A stretch of 64,000 nucleotides of DNA from Haemonchus contortus (GCA_000469685.2 LS997567.1:12156710-12220709); one strand, 5' to 3'; shown: positions 47,760 to 58,892, numbered from the stretch's first letter. The notes: generated by a model from the letters alone, not told the origin. Made by a program: numbers and translations.

Positions 47760-49463
47760 AGGGCGTCCCAGGTGGCGGATAGGGGAATTAATCGCCGACC
47801 AAAAGTCACCGGTACTTGCCCAGGGACGCAGGTGGATTCAAGGGATGGACTCCTTGATTCTGCTGTGTTGGGTCGATATACCAGATGTTTCTCGCAGGCG
47901 TATCCACGCATACGTGTGAGGAGAGTCAGTGAGTGCAGTTGGTATCCTGCCCATCGACTCAGCCAAAAGCTTGCATTCGAGTGATTGGGAAGTATTTGGG
48001 AGGCGATTCGGGGCCGCCTCCAAAAACAAAGCCCCTTGTCCGCTTCGGGATAGCCTGGCAAGTCTTCGGAGTCAATAGCCCCCACGTCAGAGCCTGGCAA
48101 GCTGCACGTTGGGTATCCACTCGACAAAAACAGTAATAGAAATGGGCCTTATTCCTCTGAACTTGAGGGAGCCCCCAATATGGCGTTGGGTAGGACCGCT
48201 CGTGTGGCTAATAAAATTTCAAGGCCAAAACAGGCTGCTCAAAAGAAAAAGGACTGATATGGCAATCACTTTCAACGCACGAGAGCTTGCATCGGGAGCG
48301 TATATAGAAGACCTGATGATGCAAGAGAGGAAGATCAAGCACGACGTCATCGGACTGAACGAGACGAGAAGGCATCGCTCACTGCGCGCTGTATTCAAGG
48401 TTGGAAAAGAGTGTCCTTTGGAACATGCGACAGTAGAGACGTTGGCGGCGTAGGTGCCTTCGTCAAAAAGTCATGAACATTTATTCGTACGAAAGCTTGG
48501 CAACCCGAACTGGACATCTGCGATTAGGAAAATATGGCCAACCCTAGCTCTAACCGTCTTCGTTGCCTATGCACCAACATCAAGCTACGAAGAATAGGAA
48601 TTGAATTGATCTGTATGGATCTGGAGAGGCCCTGCAGAGGAGACCATATTTTCTTCAACGTCTTCGGCCAAATTGGCCCCAGAAGAACGGCTGAAGAGCT
48701 CCATATCGGGACTCACGGAATGAAACGGAATGAGCAGGGTGAATATGCTGTCGAATTTGTCATGTTGACTCACACTATCCATCGTAACACGCAGTTACAG
48801 AAGCCCTCTTATTTGTGATGGACATGGGAGTCACCTGGTGGACAGCTCCATAATGAAGCAGACCACATCATTTCAATCGGAGGTTTTGCCTGACGTCGCT
48901 GTTGCTTCAAAGTTCTACTTGGAATCGGATCATCGTCTCCTCCGCGCTGGATTTTGTTCTTCAGTACGTGGAGAGAGAGCCGTGGAGTTAGAAAACGAAG
49001 CCCTAAGACCTTCATCAACTGATCACCTCGCTTCCCTTGCAAGTGAATAAGAAGATTCCGTTATCGATAACATCGATGAAGAGTACAACGGGCTCATCCA
49101 ACATCTTCGCTATAGTGCTAGAAAAGCTGAGGTCTACAAATAGCCAAAGGACGACTGTCTTCGAAGATTCCCAAGCTGATACCCCAGCGCGGAATCGCGC
49201 GAGCTGCAGGCAACATCAACAAACGTCCGAACTTGCGAAGCTATGCAGAGAAGCGATAAGGGGAGATCTGGAAGAAAGAAGAGCAGCAGTTATGGACGAA
49301 GCTGCCGTGGCTGGGAGAAGCATTCGCAAAGCCCAACGGAGCTTCGCCAATTACAAGACCAAGGCATGTGTATCTAGGTCGGCAAGTTATCGTGGTGAAC
49401 GGCTTAGCTCCAGAGCTCAGCAGAAGGAAACGCTCTGCGCGGGGAGCATTCAAGAGTAATGAG
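47760..49463 (+). pseudogene. RTE family A copy, plus strand, deleted
   Basis: Starts with the shared 5' sequence GGGCGTCCCAGGTGGCGGAT. The endonuclease pieces are FNARELASGAYIEDLMMQER and VIGLNETRRHRSL (48280-48380), RTAEELHIGTHGMKRNEQGE (48675), then SIGGFALPDVAVASKFYLES with DHRLLRA (48870-48945). The linker is TSELAKLCREAIRGDLEERR with AAVAGRSIRKAQRS (49215-49350). At about 49365 it jumps from the linker directly to a C-terminal region (LAPELSRRKRSARGAFKSNE), so the whole RT catalytic core is deleted. At about 49463 it joins an oppositely oriented copy. Confidence 0.85.
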
Positions 49464-50462
49464 GTCAGCCAGGCAAACCTCCGGCTGAAGATGATGTGGT
49501 CTATTTCACTGTGGAACTGCTCACCAGGTAGCTCCCGTGACCTCGCTTCTGAGGGGTCTCTGGAACTGCGACTTACCATGGATAGTGTGAGTCCACATGA
49601 TAACCTCGGGCAGCATTTAACCGAACTCATTCCATTCCGGAGCTCCTATGTGAGGCTCTTCAGCCGTCCTGAAAAAAACCTGGCGTTGAAATCACCGACG
49701 ATGACTCGGAAGAAAATGTGGTCTCTCTGTAGAGTACTTCCAGATCCATATGAAACGATTTCAATTCCGCTTCTTCGTAAAATGATGTTTCGTAAACTGA
49801 TAGTGGTGCATAGGCAACGAAGTTTGTTAGAGCTAGGGTTGGCCACATCTTCTTAATCGCAAATGTCCGGTTCGGGTTGCCAAGCTTTCGTACGAATCGA
49901 TGTTCATGGCCAAGTGCGTGTTGACGAGGACACTTGCGCCGCTAACGCCTCTACTGTCACATGTTCCAGGGGACATTCTTCTAAAGCATAAAATACAGCG
50001 TGCAGTGTGCGATGCTTTCTCATATCGGCCAGTCCGATAACGTCGTACTTGATCTTCTCAGTTTGCGTCATCAGATCTTCTATACAAGCTCCCGCTGCAA
50101 GCGTTGTGCGCTGAAAGTACAGATCGCCACCCTTGTCCTTCTCCTTTTAGAAGCCTGTTTTTGGCCCTAAATTCCAGCAACCCAACGAGCGGTCCTATCC
50201 AACACTTCCGTATTGGGTTTATGGGAGTGAGGCTCATTTATATTACTGTTTTTGGCATATAGGTGCCAAGCTCTAACGTAGGAGCTGGGTTGACTCCGGC
50301 TTCCAGCCAATCTATCCCGGAGTGGACAAGGGGCCTTAATTTTGGAGGCGGAATAGAACAGCAGAGAAAAGCAGTGAATTCCTGAATCCACCTGCGTCTC
50401 TGGGCAAGCACCGACGACTTTGTCTTCGATTTACTCCCCTATCCGCCACCAAGGGACGCCCT
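49464..50462 (-). pseudogene. RTE family A copy, minus strand, truncated
   Basis: Reads inward from the same 5' sequence (reverse complement of 50452-50462, GGGCGTCCCTT). The minus-strand endonuclease pieces are near 49846-49646 (LQRDHIFFRVIVGDFNARFF, with an intact GDFNA motif) and 49630-49470 (EQFHSEIDHIIFSRRFAWLT). It stops where the plus-strand copy ends, so the two copies face each other with their 5' ends outward. Confidence 0.85.
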
Positions 50463-50693
50463 GCATAGCTTCGTCGCTAAACTTCTGAGATCCTTCACTG
50501 AGAGAGAACGCTCAACGAAGGACATCCGTAGTGTCGAAATATTAGGCCATTCAAGTGAATAAATGGTTTTACCTAAAAAACCTCGCAAGCACGAGCACAT
50601 TACCACTGAAAACATTAGCGCTTTGGATACGGCCAGGAAAGGTTGGAGAATATCACATATTAAATCATAAATATTTGTTTATGAATATTATTT

Positions 50694-51088
50694 CTATACG
50701 TTTAATGTTTTATATGTGTTGTACGGTGTAGGTTGAAAGTCAGCATCACATAAGAAAATACACACACATTTAGGATTTGAAGATATACCGTGCTGATAAA
50801 GATACGCGTTGAGAAGTGATTGCCCGTACGCTTTATATCTGTTGCCCAGTATGCTTTCCATTCCACCATAGCTTGCTGTCGGTTTCGGTATGTGTGACGA
50901 AGCACTAAGTGACGGTTGCGATAGACTTGGTGACTTGTCACCTGACGAAGCCAGTTCTTCTCGCATTAGTGAAGCATCATGATTGGAGTCGCTCGTTTTC
51001 GAACGGCTTCCACCTCGATTCAGGCTTCGATTACGTCTGCGCAATGTTTGTTGATCGCTTAGCTCTGGCACGACAGTCCAAAAATGCC
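50694..51088 (-). CDS. forkhead transcription factor, downstream exon (domain end and Ser-rich tail)
   Basis: The minus-strand exon begins after a TTTTATAG acceptor. Its first codon is completed by the last G of the exon at 53587-53725, giving a VG-HFWTVVPELSDQQTLRRR junction. This continues the forkhead domain through wing 2 and a basic RRRNRS end that can act as a nuclear localisation signal. A Ser-rich segment follows (SGDKSPSLSQPSLSASSHIP), then YGGMESILGNRYKAYG and a stop at 50694. The reading frame is open throughout with no frameshift, unlike every transposon in the window. Whether the exon really ends at the stop or splices earlier (a GTGTGT lies near 50765) cannot be decided. It looks closest to a short nematode forkhead such as FKH-10, from memory and at low confidence. 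Confidence 0.8.
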
Positions 51089-53586
51089 CTATAAAACGAG
51101 CGCCTAAATCAACGTTCAATTTAGTAGTTAACAGAATTAATAGAGATCCGAATTTTAACATATGCATTTGTCAGGAGCCGCGATCAAAAAGCGATCTTGG
51201 GCAGCTGTAGACGGCCTTATACGTGATAATAATGCATCGATAGAAAGGGGAATCATTATGCACTCGCTGGGTGGTTCCCAGCATATTACTGAAAAACAAG
51301 GCCAATCGTTGGGAGCAGGGGCTCGTCCAAACTTCGAGCCACCTCTTTGGAAGGATTCCCTCATCTGGCTGCGCTCTTTCTGTTTTATAATTTGGCCCAA
51401 GTTTCTCACATTCACCGACTCCGTTACAAAGTTTGGTTGGATAACGGATCCTTGGCGAAGAACAGGCTAAGAGTGGGCCCAACATCCTACTCCTACTCAC
51501 GTATTTGGGACAACAGGCATCACACATTAGCTCCTATGCAACCTTCCGGCTTTTCGCCGAGGAGGTCCTCAGATGCTCGGTAGGGACCAAAAGCAAAGCA
51601 CACTATCTAACACCTCGCGGGAACAGGCACTATAAAGGAACTTCGAGACCTAAAAAAAGTCTCGCACCATCAGACTATCCGTCAGTGACAAAAGGGGTGA
51701 ATTCGTAGCGATCCCCAGGCAACTCGAGCATGAAGTAGCAGAACATCTAGCGGATATTTCCCTCTACACCCCGAACTCTGCTAAAGAGTTTCAAGCGCAG
51801 GTCCGTAGACTACACGAGGCCTGGGTTACCGAAGCACGCCGACAGGACTGAGTTCTAGCATAATATTGCGCCGCGAAGTTGGATCACCTTATTGCCCAGT
51901 CCTGAACCTGTCTATAAAGTGACGGAAGTTTTCGGAGGATCTGACTTCTACAATATTAACCCCACCTCGGTAAAAGTCCGTCTTATCATTGGAAACGGGG
52001 GTGGTCCTACTGATCGAATCGCATGGTTCCTCAATACTATTTCGGTGCGGCTCCACAAGTTCATACTATCCCTAGCAAACAACTACAGGCTCTTAGATCC
52101 CCTTGGCGCCCTATACCCGAGCGATTCGCTATGAAAGCATTACTCAAGCTCCTTAGCTAGCACCACAACAATAACAACATGCATGGCCTACCTATATTGC
52201 AGCTGACTGCACCTATATTAGGGTCTCTTTGTAACGTTTTCAGGTGGTCAGGAAGGTATTTGGCACGGACAAGGGGCTCAGCAATGAGGCGGCGGCCTAC
52301 TTGAGCAATATTTGTGGCCAAGGTAGAAGTGCCCGTATTGGAACACCTCCCCCTCACTCTACTCGCGATATACCGATGATTGCTTTATAGTCTGTTCAAC
52401 GCAGGACGAAACAGATGTGTATTATGATCTACTCACACAGTCGGAGCACATCAAATTAATAAGGGAAGAACCAACCGCATATTGGTCGTTTCTCCAAGGT
52501 TAAAGCGAGGTTACCGGGCGATATGATTGCCACGAGGTGGTACAGAAGGCTCAGAAATAAAAAACATTACTGTTTATTGTCGCTCATCTCACCCTTTTCA
52601 GATAAAATATGTTCCGTACAGCTGCGATGGTCTGAATTGAAAAGATGAGCGAAAAGATTCCTTGGGAATGGCGCGCGATTTTACCCAACTAGATGGCTAC
52701 TGCAACTTTCCAATCACTCGCAAAGCTACTTCTAGTAGCGCGACATGAAGAGGTGGTAGTACCTTGTGAAAGGAAAGCCTCTCCTCGTAATGGCATTTAT
52801 CTCTGATGGGTATGGCGCCCCCATTAGAAAGTGTGTCACGAAGTCGTGTCATGAAAATCCAGTTGCCATCATAGACGTACCACCCTACAATTTCAAGCCG
52901 TGGCTTTACGATTTCGCCGACGCCTATTTCTCACCACAATCGGGTCGTATGTCCAGCTGGCAAGGAAAAGGATTGTACTATGTAGGGAAAAGACTATAAG
53001 ATGTCTTGCCGTGATTGTGGGGATCACCCCACGTTAGAATCAAAGAGCATCTCAATAATATGATTTGATTGGGAGAGTCTGCGCCTAAGGAGCCCACCGC
53101 ATTCAAAACCACAGTTGAGGCATCCTTAAGGTCATTGTGAAGGTCGCGGCGGAGGAGTCGCATTTGAACTGGGGGGAAGAATGCCTCACTTTGCGCGGGA
53201 ACTGAGCCCTTATGTCAGGTCGACCTTCCCAGTGACTTCAATGAAGATCAAACCCTGTTGACACTGGTCCCACTCCAGGTTGCCGGATGAATTTGAGAAT
53301 CCAAGAAGTTACTGTGAGTGTTGCTTCTTTATATCACGTGCGTGCCTTGGTGGCATGATCAAAGCTTGGTGGTTGTTGAGACCAAATCAGTGTCCGTCAT
53401 ATCGCTTCGATGAGAGCATGATCCTCCTATTTTAGAGAAGAAGAAAGAGACGAACAAAATGTGACTTCCACCAAGGTTTATCAGAGGTAGGAATCAGTCG
53501 TTAAGAAATTGATGCGAAAATGGTTGACAACTAGGAAAACTACCCCACAATCAAGAACGAACCAAATATTGAAACAATCGTCTGAC
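51089..53586 (-). other. forkhead gene intron (2.5 kb) containing an antisense Penelope element
   Basis: Bounded by donor G|GTCAGA (53586) and acceptor TTTTATAG| (51089). Phase 1 joins the two forkhead exons in frame at the conserved domain. Most of its length is the plus-strand Penelope copy. Confidence 0.75.
51350..53310 (+). pseudogene. Penelope-like element with RT and GIY-YIG-like endonuclease remains
   Basis: Plus-strand blocks in Penelope order. An N-terminal region lies at about 51360-51660. The start of RT is GEFVAIPRQLEHEVAEHL (51700). SVKVRLIIGNGGGPTDRIAW with FLNTISVRLHKFI is at 51975-52070. RYLARTRGSAM (G-x-A-M region) is near 52255. The catalytic YTDDCFIVCSTQDETDVYYD is at about 52370-52430, with Thr where Ile is common in YIDD, then HIKLIREEPTAYWSFL. 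A cysteine-containing region and GLYYVG (52970) followed by RIKEHLNNMI (53030) fit a degenerate GIY-YIG endonuclease. Several stops and frameshifts are present. It lies antisense in the forkhead intron and is a paralogue of the minus-strand copy at 7.9-9.0 kb. Confidence 0.75.
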
Positions 53587-53725
53587 CTACAATCCCATTT
53601 GCCGATGTCTGCTTGAGAGGAAGCTTTACAAAGCAATCGTGGAGCGAAAGATTGTGACGAATTGAGTTCTGCCATCCCCATTGGTCAGGACGGTGACGAT
53701 AGTAAGGATGGAGCAATCGTATCAC
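53587..53725 (-). CDS. forkhead transcription factor, exon with second half of the DNA-binding domain
   Basis: The minus-strand exon is preceded by a polypyrimidine tract and TATTTAG acceptor (53726-53727) and followed by a GTCAGA donor. It encodes [40 protein letters not shown], i.e. recognition helix 3 ([15 protein letters not shown]) and the start of the wing region of a forkhead DNA-binding domain. The product would be a nuclear, sequence-specific transcription factor. The first half of the domain (normally starting KPPYSY) must lie in an upstream exon, which I could not find within the window. This exon starts in phase 0 and is free of stops. Confidence 0.9.
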
Positions 53726-53810
53726 CTAAATACAAAAAAAAGCTTGGACCAGTGTTGCGATTTCATTCCAAAATTGAAGTATGAAAAAATGAATTAGAAA
53801 GATATCTCAT

Positions 53811-54010
53811 CTCTGTTGATGCATTATTATTGCGGATTTTTTCGCGGCTTTTTTTTCTCTCGATAGAACTTGAGTGCTAAGTTCGGGTTTTCCTAGAAAT
53901 GATCTACTTGATTTCCTCTACAAAAATGTACTCAAAACACCATTCGCATATTCGCAAAATTAGGCTTTACCTATTCGAGAAAGATTGGAAGGTGGCACAG
54001 TCATTCCGCG
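53811..54010. repeat. mariner-stack left arm (inverted copy of 56915-57113)
   Basis: Starts GTTGATGCATTATTATTGCG, GATTTTTTCGCGGC and runs to GAGATC...CAGTAAC. The reverse complement is found at about 56915-57113 with roughly 85-90% identity. The interval 54010-54510 interrupts the arm, which resumes at 54510-54740. Confidence 0.85.
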
Positions 54011-54138
54011 ATCTCAGTAACTTTTCAGCGATCGTTCATTAGGTGATCTAGTGAAAGTACACATGACTGCCTGGCGATCAAAACACGATTATTTTGATAT
54101 TTTCTATTTCCCCTGCATTTTACCTGCCTCTGTATATT

Positions 54139-54508
54139 AGGTTGATGCATAATTATTGCATAATTTTTTTCCAGCAAATTTTACTTAAAGAAACTATAGA
54201 AATACCAAGCAAAGACATAGTCAAATAATCACTCCGGAACTTATTCACCATCTACGTCAAGCACTGCCTCCCATTGATTAGTTAGTCGGATCCCAAAAGC
54301 GAAGATGTTTTATTCCTTATGGGCGATCCACGCCTTAACATCGGCCATCAAGTCATCCAAATCGACGTAACTTCTATTCTCTAGCCATTCTTTTGCTGAA
54401 TGGTTGACGAGATAATCCATAAAAGTTTCTGCTGGTGGATATGTCAGATTTAAGAGCAGATCCCATTTCTTGGTTGGCTTTGGCTGGTTGTCCCATCGTC
54501 GAAAAGTT
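54139..54508 (-). pseudogene. mariner-family transposase C-terminal fragment
   Basis: The end TTAGGTTGATGCATAATTAT (54138) is followed on the minus strand by the 3' part of a transposase. It reads TFRRWDNQPKPTKKWDLLLN near 54515-54460, then AKEWLENRSYVDLDDLMADV with KAWIAHKE (54405-54310), and an FGIRLTNQWEAVLDVDGE end. The pattern of a helical block, W-x-x-V/VL and D-G-E/D-Y ending is the mariner C-terminus. The catalytic core is absent. The short element at 7334-7856 carries the same end. Confidence 0.7.
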
Positions 54509-54509
54509 A

Positions 54510-54740
54510 CTGGGGTGTGGGACGTTAGTCTCGAATGACATTGCTTTGCGCCGAGGTGCGAAGTGACCTCATTAGAGACTAACCTTACCTTAATTACGCG
54601 ACTGCCCTTGATCGTGACTAACCTCAACTTACCTATGAAAGTGATAGCAATGATAAGAACAGTGAGAAAATGAAATTTCAAGAAAAGTAGCTTTTTAAGG
54701 TAAAGTTTTCATGGTCTTTGGTTTTAAGTTTTATTACCGT
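54510..54740. repeat. mariner-stack left arm, second part (inverted copy of 56700-56912)
   Basis: GTGTGGGACGTTAGTCTCGA ... CTATGAAAGTGATAGCAATG ... TCATGGTCTTTGGTTTTAA matches the reverse complement of 56700-56912 closely. Together with 53811-54010 it forms the left arm of an inverted repeat about 3.3 kb across. Confidence 0.9.
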
Positions 54741-55012
54741 GCAAGATGATAGAAATTCCAAAAAAATTCAAAAAAATTTGAAGAAGGTTGGGTAGATTGG
54801 AGCGAAGGCTGCGGCACTGGTTGGAGCGGTTGGGTAGGTGCAGAAGTAGCATAGTACAAGGGTAGGGGTGCGGGTTGGAACTGCGCTAGCGGAGGTTGCG
54901 TCGGTACAGAAGTAGCATAGTAAAAGGGTTGGGGTGCGGATTGAAGCTGCGTTGAAGCTGAAGGGTACCCCGTGAAATCACGGAAGTAGTAGAAAGTGTC
55001 GTCAGAATACAT
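54738..55012 (-). CDS. Pro/Tyr/Gln-rich open exon
   Basis: An ATG-initiated minus-strand frame beginning MYSDDTFYYFRDFTGYPSAS. It continues with repeated blocks of the kind PAPLPLYYATSAPTQPLQPV and ends at a good donor, CACG|GTAATA (54737-54736), in phase 2. It is on the same strand as and upstream of the forkhead exons. The low-complexity, aromatic/proline composition would suit an activation domain, or a small structural protein. A similar exon lies at 58893-59245. Its connection to the forkhead gene is unproven: the phase-2 donor does not fit the phase-0 start of the 53725 exon, so at least one exon would lie between. Confidence 0.45.
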
Positions 55013-55071
55013 AGTAAGGTCTTAAATAAGATAGCCGTATATAAATCGCTCACCCACCAGCTTAAATATTA

Positions 55072-56329
55072 GGTTGTTCGGAAAGGAATGCGCGTTTGAG
55101 TTCAAAAAATTTTTTATCATAAAAGCGAAACTAAGCAAGATCAATTCAAAAGATATTTTCCATTACTATCGATGACTTGTTGTCTACTTTTACGCAAAGA
55201 ATGGATTCTTCTTCTGAAGAACTCGGCCGGCTGCAACTCAAAGTAGTTGGACACTCTGAGTTGGACTTTTTCACGGTTTTTGAATTTTCTCTCGGCCAAG
55301 GAGTGCTGCATTGACCGGAACAGATGGTCATCGGATGGAGTCAGGTCTGGGCTGTGAGGCGGATGAGGCAGGAATTCCCTACCCCTATTCCTCAATTTTT
55401 TCCAAGATGGTTTTCGCAACATGTTGACGAGCGTTGTCGAGGAGGAATTTTGTCGACGTCGTTTCGGCGCCTTGACGACGCAGTGCTTGATCCACGCGGT
55501 TCAATTGATCTTCATAAATGTCCGCCGTAACGATTTGACCCGAATTCAGGACTTCAAACTACACTCAACCTTTGCTGTTCCATCGAACGCAGAGCATCAC
55601 CTTTCTGCCGTGTGTGTCAGGTTTCGGAGTGGGTTTTGAAGTGTCACCGGCGTCTAACCACTGCCCTTTTCGTGTTGTGTTGTCGAAGCAGATCCATTTC
55701 CCGTCTGATGTAATAGTAGAGTTGAAAAAACCGCTGTTCTTGGAGCGATGGAGAAGAATTTCGGCCATCTCCACTTGTGCTGCCTGGTTTGAGTCGCTCG
55801 CCTTGTGCGGTACCCATTTTCCGCACCTGTTCTTCTTGCCAATTGCCAGCAAATGCTCCTGGATGGTAGAGTTCGAGCAGCCAACACGTGTTGCCAGTTT
55901 TCGGGTGGTCTGGTGTTGATTCAATTCAATGACGGTCTTTAACACTTGGTTATCGACGAATAGGGGCCGACTCCCATGTTCTTCGTCCTCCAAGCTTTCA
56001 TTACCGTTTTTGAAACGCCGATACCATCGTCGACACTGGCTTCCTGACAGGGCTTTTTCGCCTTATACTTTAGATGTGGCACGATGAGATTCAGCAGCCG
56101 ATTTTCCTTGATTGAAGATGTACCACATGCAAGCCCGCAAAAGGCATTTTCGGTCAAGCACCTTTTAAACTTTTTTTTCTCAGAAAAAAGAAAGTGAACA
56201 CAAACAAAATTATAACAAAAGATGCGCAATGAAAATCTCTTCCGAGTAGACAAAACTGTTCTGAAAAATCTTTCATACTAGGGGAGAAATGAATGGACAA
56301 AGTTAGCGCGCATTCCTTTCCGAACAACC
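55072..56329 (-). mobile_element. mariner element (TTAGGTTGTTCGG ends), near full length
   Basis: 1,258 bp between TA dinucleotides (55070-55071, 56330-56331). The inverted ends are GGTTGTTCGGAAAGGAATGC on both sides, identical for at least 20 bp and ending in CGCG. It is inserted inside the inverted-repeat structure at 53.8-57.1 kb and is the longer sister of 46832-47738. Confidence 0.95.
55141..56150 (-). pseudogene. mariner transposase pseudogene
   Basis: In minus-strand order: an HTH start with frameshifts (56150-55990), EEHGSRPLFVDNQVLKTVIE and HQTTRKLATRVGCSNSTIQE (55985-55870), then RCGKWVPHKASDSNQAAQVE. The first catalytic region is SDGKWICFDNTTRKGQW (about 55700), with Asp-Gly where the family usually has DEKW. 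The second Asp region is LDNARQHVAKTI (about 55430, shifted frame), followed by HPPHSPDLTPSDDHLFRSMQ (55350). The end is QQVIDSNGKYLLN (55180-55141). Several frameshifts break a frame that otherwise spans the full protein, so it is inactive. Confidence 0.9.
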
Positions 56330-56699
56330 TAATAGTAGCTGATGACCTCTCTTCGATGTGCTGAATTTAGCCTGAATCATTGTAATATTCCATGAGAAGT
56401 GTGAAATGGCCTAACTGATCAGCCGGCGGGCGCTCATTGACCTTTCAAACACGAGATGCCCCAGTAGCAAACAACTATGCCGCTTCTGTAAATGTTGCTT
56501 GATATCACAGACAGTGGAAATTCGATAAAAAAAGTTTTTTTTTACATCTTACAGGGCTCCATTTTTATGACCCTTGAATTTTTCTATTCCATATTGTTAT
56601 AGAACTTTCAAAACCAAATGCCATGAAATTTGACATCTTACACGAACTTCATTTCAATGACCCTCGAATTTTCCTTTTCCATATGGTAATAGAACTTTT
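56330..56699. other. spacer inside the inverted-repeat structure
   Basis: No gene. Two short, similar AT-rich segments at about 56545-56610 and 56625-56700 (GACCCT(T/C)GAATTTT, CCATATTGTTATAGAACTTT / CCATATGGTAATAGAACTTT) form an imperfect tandem repeat of about 85 bp. Confidence 0.6.
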
Positions 56700-57113
56700 A
56701 AAACTGAAGACCATAAAAATTTTCCGTAAAAAACTACTTTTCTTGGAATTTCATTTTCCCACTATTCTCATCATTGCCATCACTTTCATAGGTAAGTTGA
56801 GGTTAGTCATGATCAAGGGGAGTGGCGTAATTAAGATGAGGTTAGTCACTAATGAGGTCACTTCGCTCCTCGGCGCAATGTCATTCGAGACTAACGTCGC
56901 ACACCCAAGTTACTGAGATCGCGGAATGACTGTGCCACGTTCCAATCTTTCTCGAAGTAGTTAAGCCTAATTTCGCGAATATGCGTATGGTTTTTTGAGT
57001 ATATTCTTGTAGAGAAAATCGAGTAGATCATTTCTGAAGAAAACCCATACTCAATATTCAAATTCTATCGCGAGAAAAAAAGCCGCGAAAAAATCAGCAA
57101 TAATTATGCATCA
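56700..57113. repeat. mariner-stack right arm
   Basis: A continuous arm, the reverse complement of 53811-54010 plus 54510-54740. It ends GCAATAATTATGCATCAACC at about 57113. The left arm is split at the sequence GATCTCAGTAACTT by about 500 bp. Confidence 0.9.
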
Positions 57114-58390
57114 ACCTAATAATATTTCTTGCAATGGTGATGTCGTTAAGCGCTTTTGGGAAACAACGCACTAACCAAAATATTCTTCGACTGTAAGGCT
57201 TCCTATTGTCACATATATTTTAGCTCATGGAGTTACGGAGCCGTTGCCAAGCAAATTTTTTCGCTTAGAGAATCAGACGGGGAAGTAAGCTTCGTGTGTC
57301 CAATCCGCCAGCGGAAGGGACGTGCCAACTCGCTGTCCGTCGAACTCTCCTCTAGCGCTCACTCGTTAGGAGTGGACATTCGAACGGATGTACGAGTCGA
57401 GGATGGATCTGAGGAAGAGTTCTTCCAAGCTGGGAAGACTATTCTTTGAATTAATAGCATAGAGAAAAGCAGTTGAGAACGAGAATGAATACGATGTACT
57501 CCTTAAAACCCTTGAAACTGAGAAGGCCTGATCTCTATTGCAATATCAACTAAATGACATTTTCCATTGTAAAGTATCTATTCAATCTAACACGAAATCC
57601 ACTCCTTCTGTTGATTTCTACTTCTTTTTTATGGAGCTGAACAATAAAATGCACGATGAAAGCTGAACAATGAAACGTACGGTAAAATGTAGTTGGGGGA
57701 GGGGCGTCAGCCCTTGGGTGCTCTGCGTCTCTGACACCAGGCGGCAGAGTGCACAAGGACCGTGCTAGACTGGAGAAATGGTTTCCTCCCCTCCTCAAAG
57801 TCAGCAGAGTTCCGGGGTGGGTGAGCCAATTGAATATTCAATTCATAAGCCATCCCAGCTTTTTGCTCGAGATAATCATCTCTCCCACTCCGGAGCTCCT
57901 CCCATACTTTTAGAAGGGGCGAGATCTATCTCTGTGCTCTAGCTTGGTCCCTATGCACTCTCCGCCTGATGTCAGAGACGCAGAGCACAAAAGGGCGCTG
58001 GCACCTCCCAACTACATTTTCGCCAAATATATATTTGAAGATCTGGAGCCACCAATGCCAAATTTATAGTGCTCGCTACTTTTTTATTACACATAGGCAC
58101 ATGGGATCGCTACTTATTTACTATACAAAGGACAAGGTAAAAAGCTATGGCGAACTCCTCCGTCTGCAGCTAATTGCGCGACAACTGCCCGGCGGCTTGG
58201 AAGGTTCCGTCATCTATGGCTAGGGCGCGGATTTGAAGAAGTAGATATTACCCGATCAGCTGATCGTGATCATGCAACGATCGCATCTCTTCATTGAATA
58301 TAGAAGTTGATTCGTTGCAACGACCTTCCACACTGCTGTTCCTATTTCTACTCTACCTCTTTTACCAAGTTATTGGGCGCATTCATACTA
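57114..58390. other. span without recognisable gene
   Basis: Plus-strand ORF 57156-57449 and others show no domain. The segments near 57700-57735 (GCTCTGCGTCTCTGACACCAG) and 57968-58000 (CTGATGTCAGAGACGCAGAGCAC) are inverted relatives, indicating another small foldback of about 300 bp. Confidence 0.4.
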
Positions 58391-58563
58391 GGTGCCGTGG
58401 ACGGCACCCAGGTGACGTGGACAGCACCCCGGCACCGCGTACGGCACTCCGGTATCGCGTACGGCACTCCGTTATCGCGTACAGCACCTCGGTACCGCGG
58501 ACGACACCCCGGTACTGTGGACGACACCCCGGTACTGCGTACGGCATCCCGGTACCGTGGGGG
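58391..58563. repeat. 20-bp minisatellite, about 8.5 copies
   Basis: The unit GGCACTCCGGTATCGCGTAC recurs with substitutions (CACCCAGGTGACGTGGAC, CACCTCGGTACCGCGGAC). The same unit occurs inverted in context at 59728-59795. Confidence 0.9.
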
Positions 58564-58892
58564 AGTCGGTATTTGTGTCCAATTGTAATTACTTCGCATC
58601 TTCCTCGCCCATCCACCACTCGCCTGTGGGGTGACCTCCCTTAATTGGTTGGCTGGTGATCTTTCTGGCAGTCTCAGTGTACCGATATTGATTTTATGAA
58701 TTGAAGTCTTTATTATTGTGTTATTATTAACAGTAGTATAATATTTATTGCTAATATTATTACTATTACACATTTCTAAATAGTTTTTGCCTATGTACTT
58801 TCGGTAGAACCTTAGAGAACGTGTTGTGCCTGGAATCCGGTATACTGGTACGTCATGCTTCCCCCTTTTGCTTACCTGCCTTTCTGCCTTAC

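Noticed and set aside
54510..56916. Small membrane protein suggested by the shared FHFxTxLIIAITFIGKLRLV reading
   Set aside because: The similar readings at 54.6 kb (minus) and 56.8 kb (plus) are explained by the inverted-repeat arms of a DNA transposon, not by paralogous genes.
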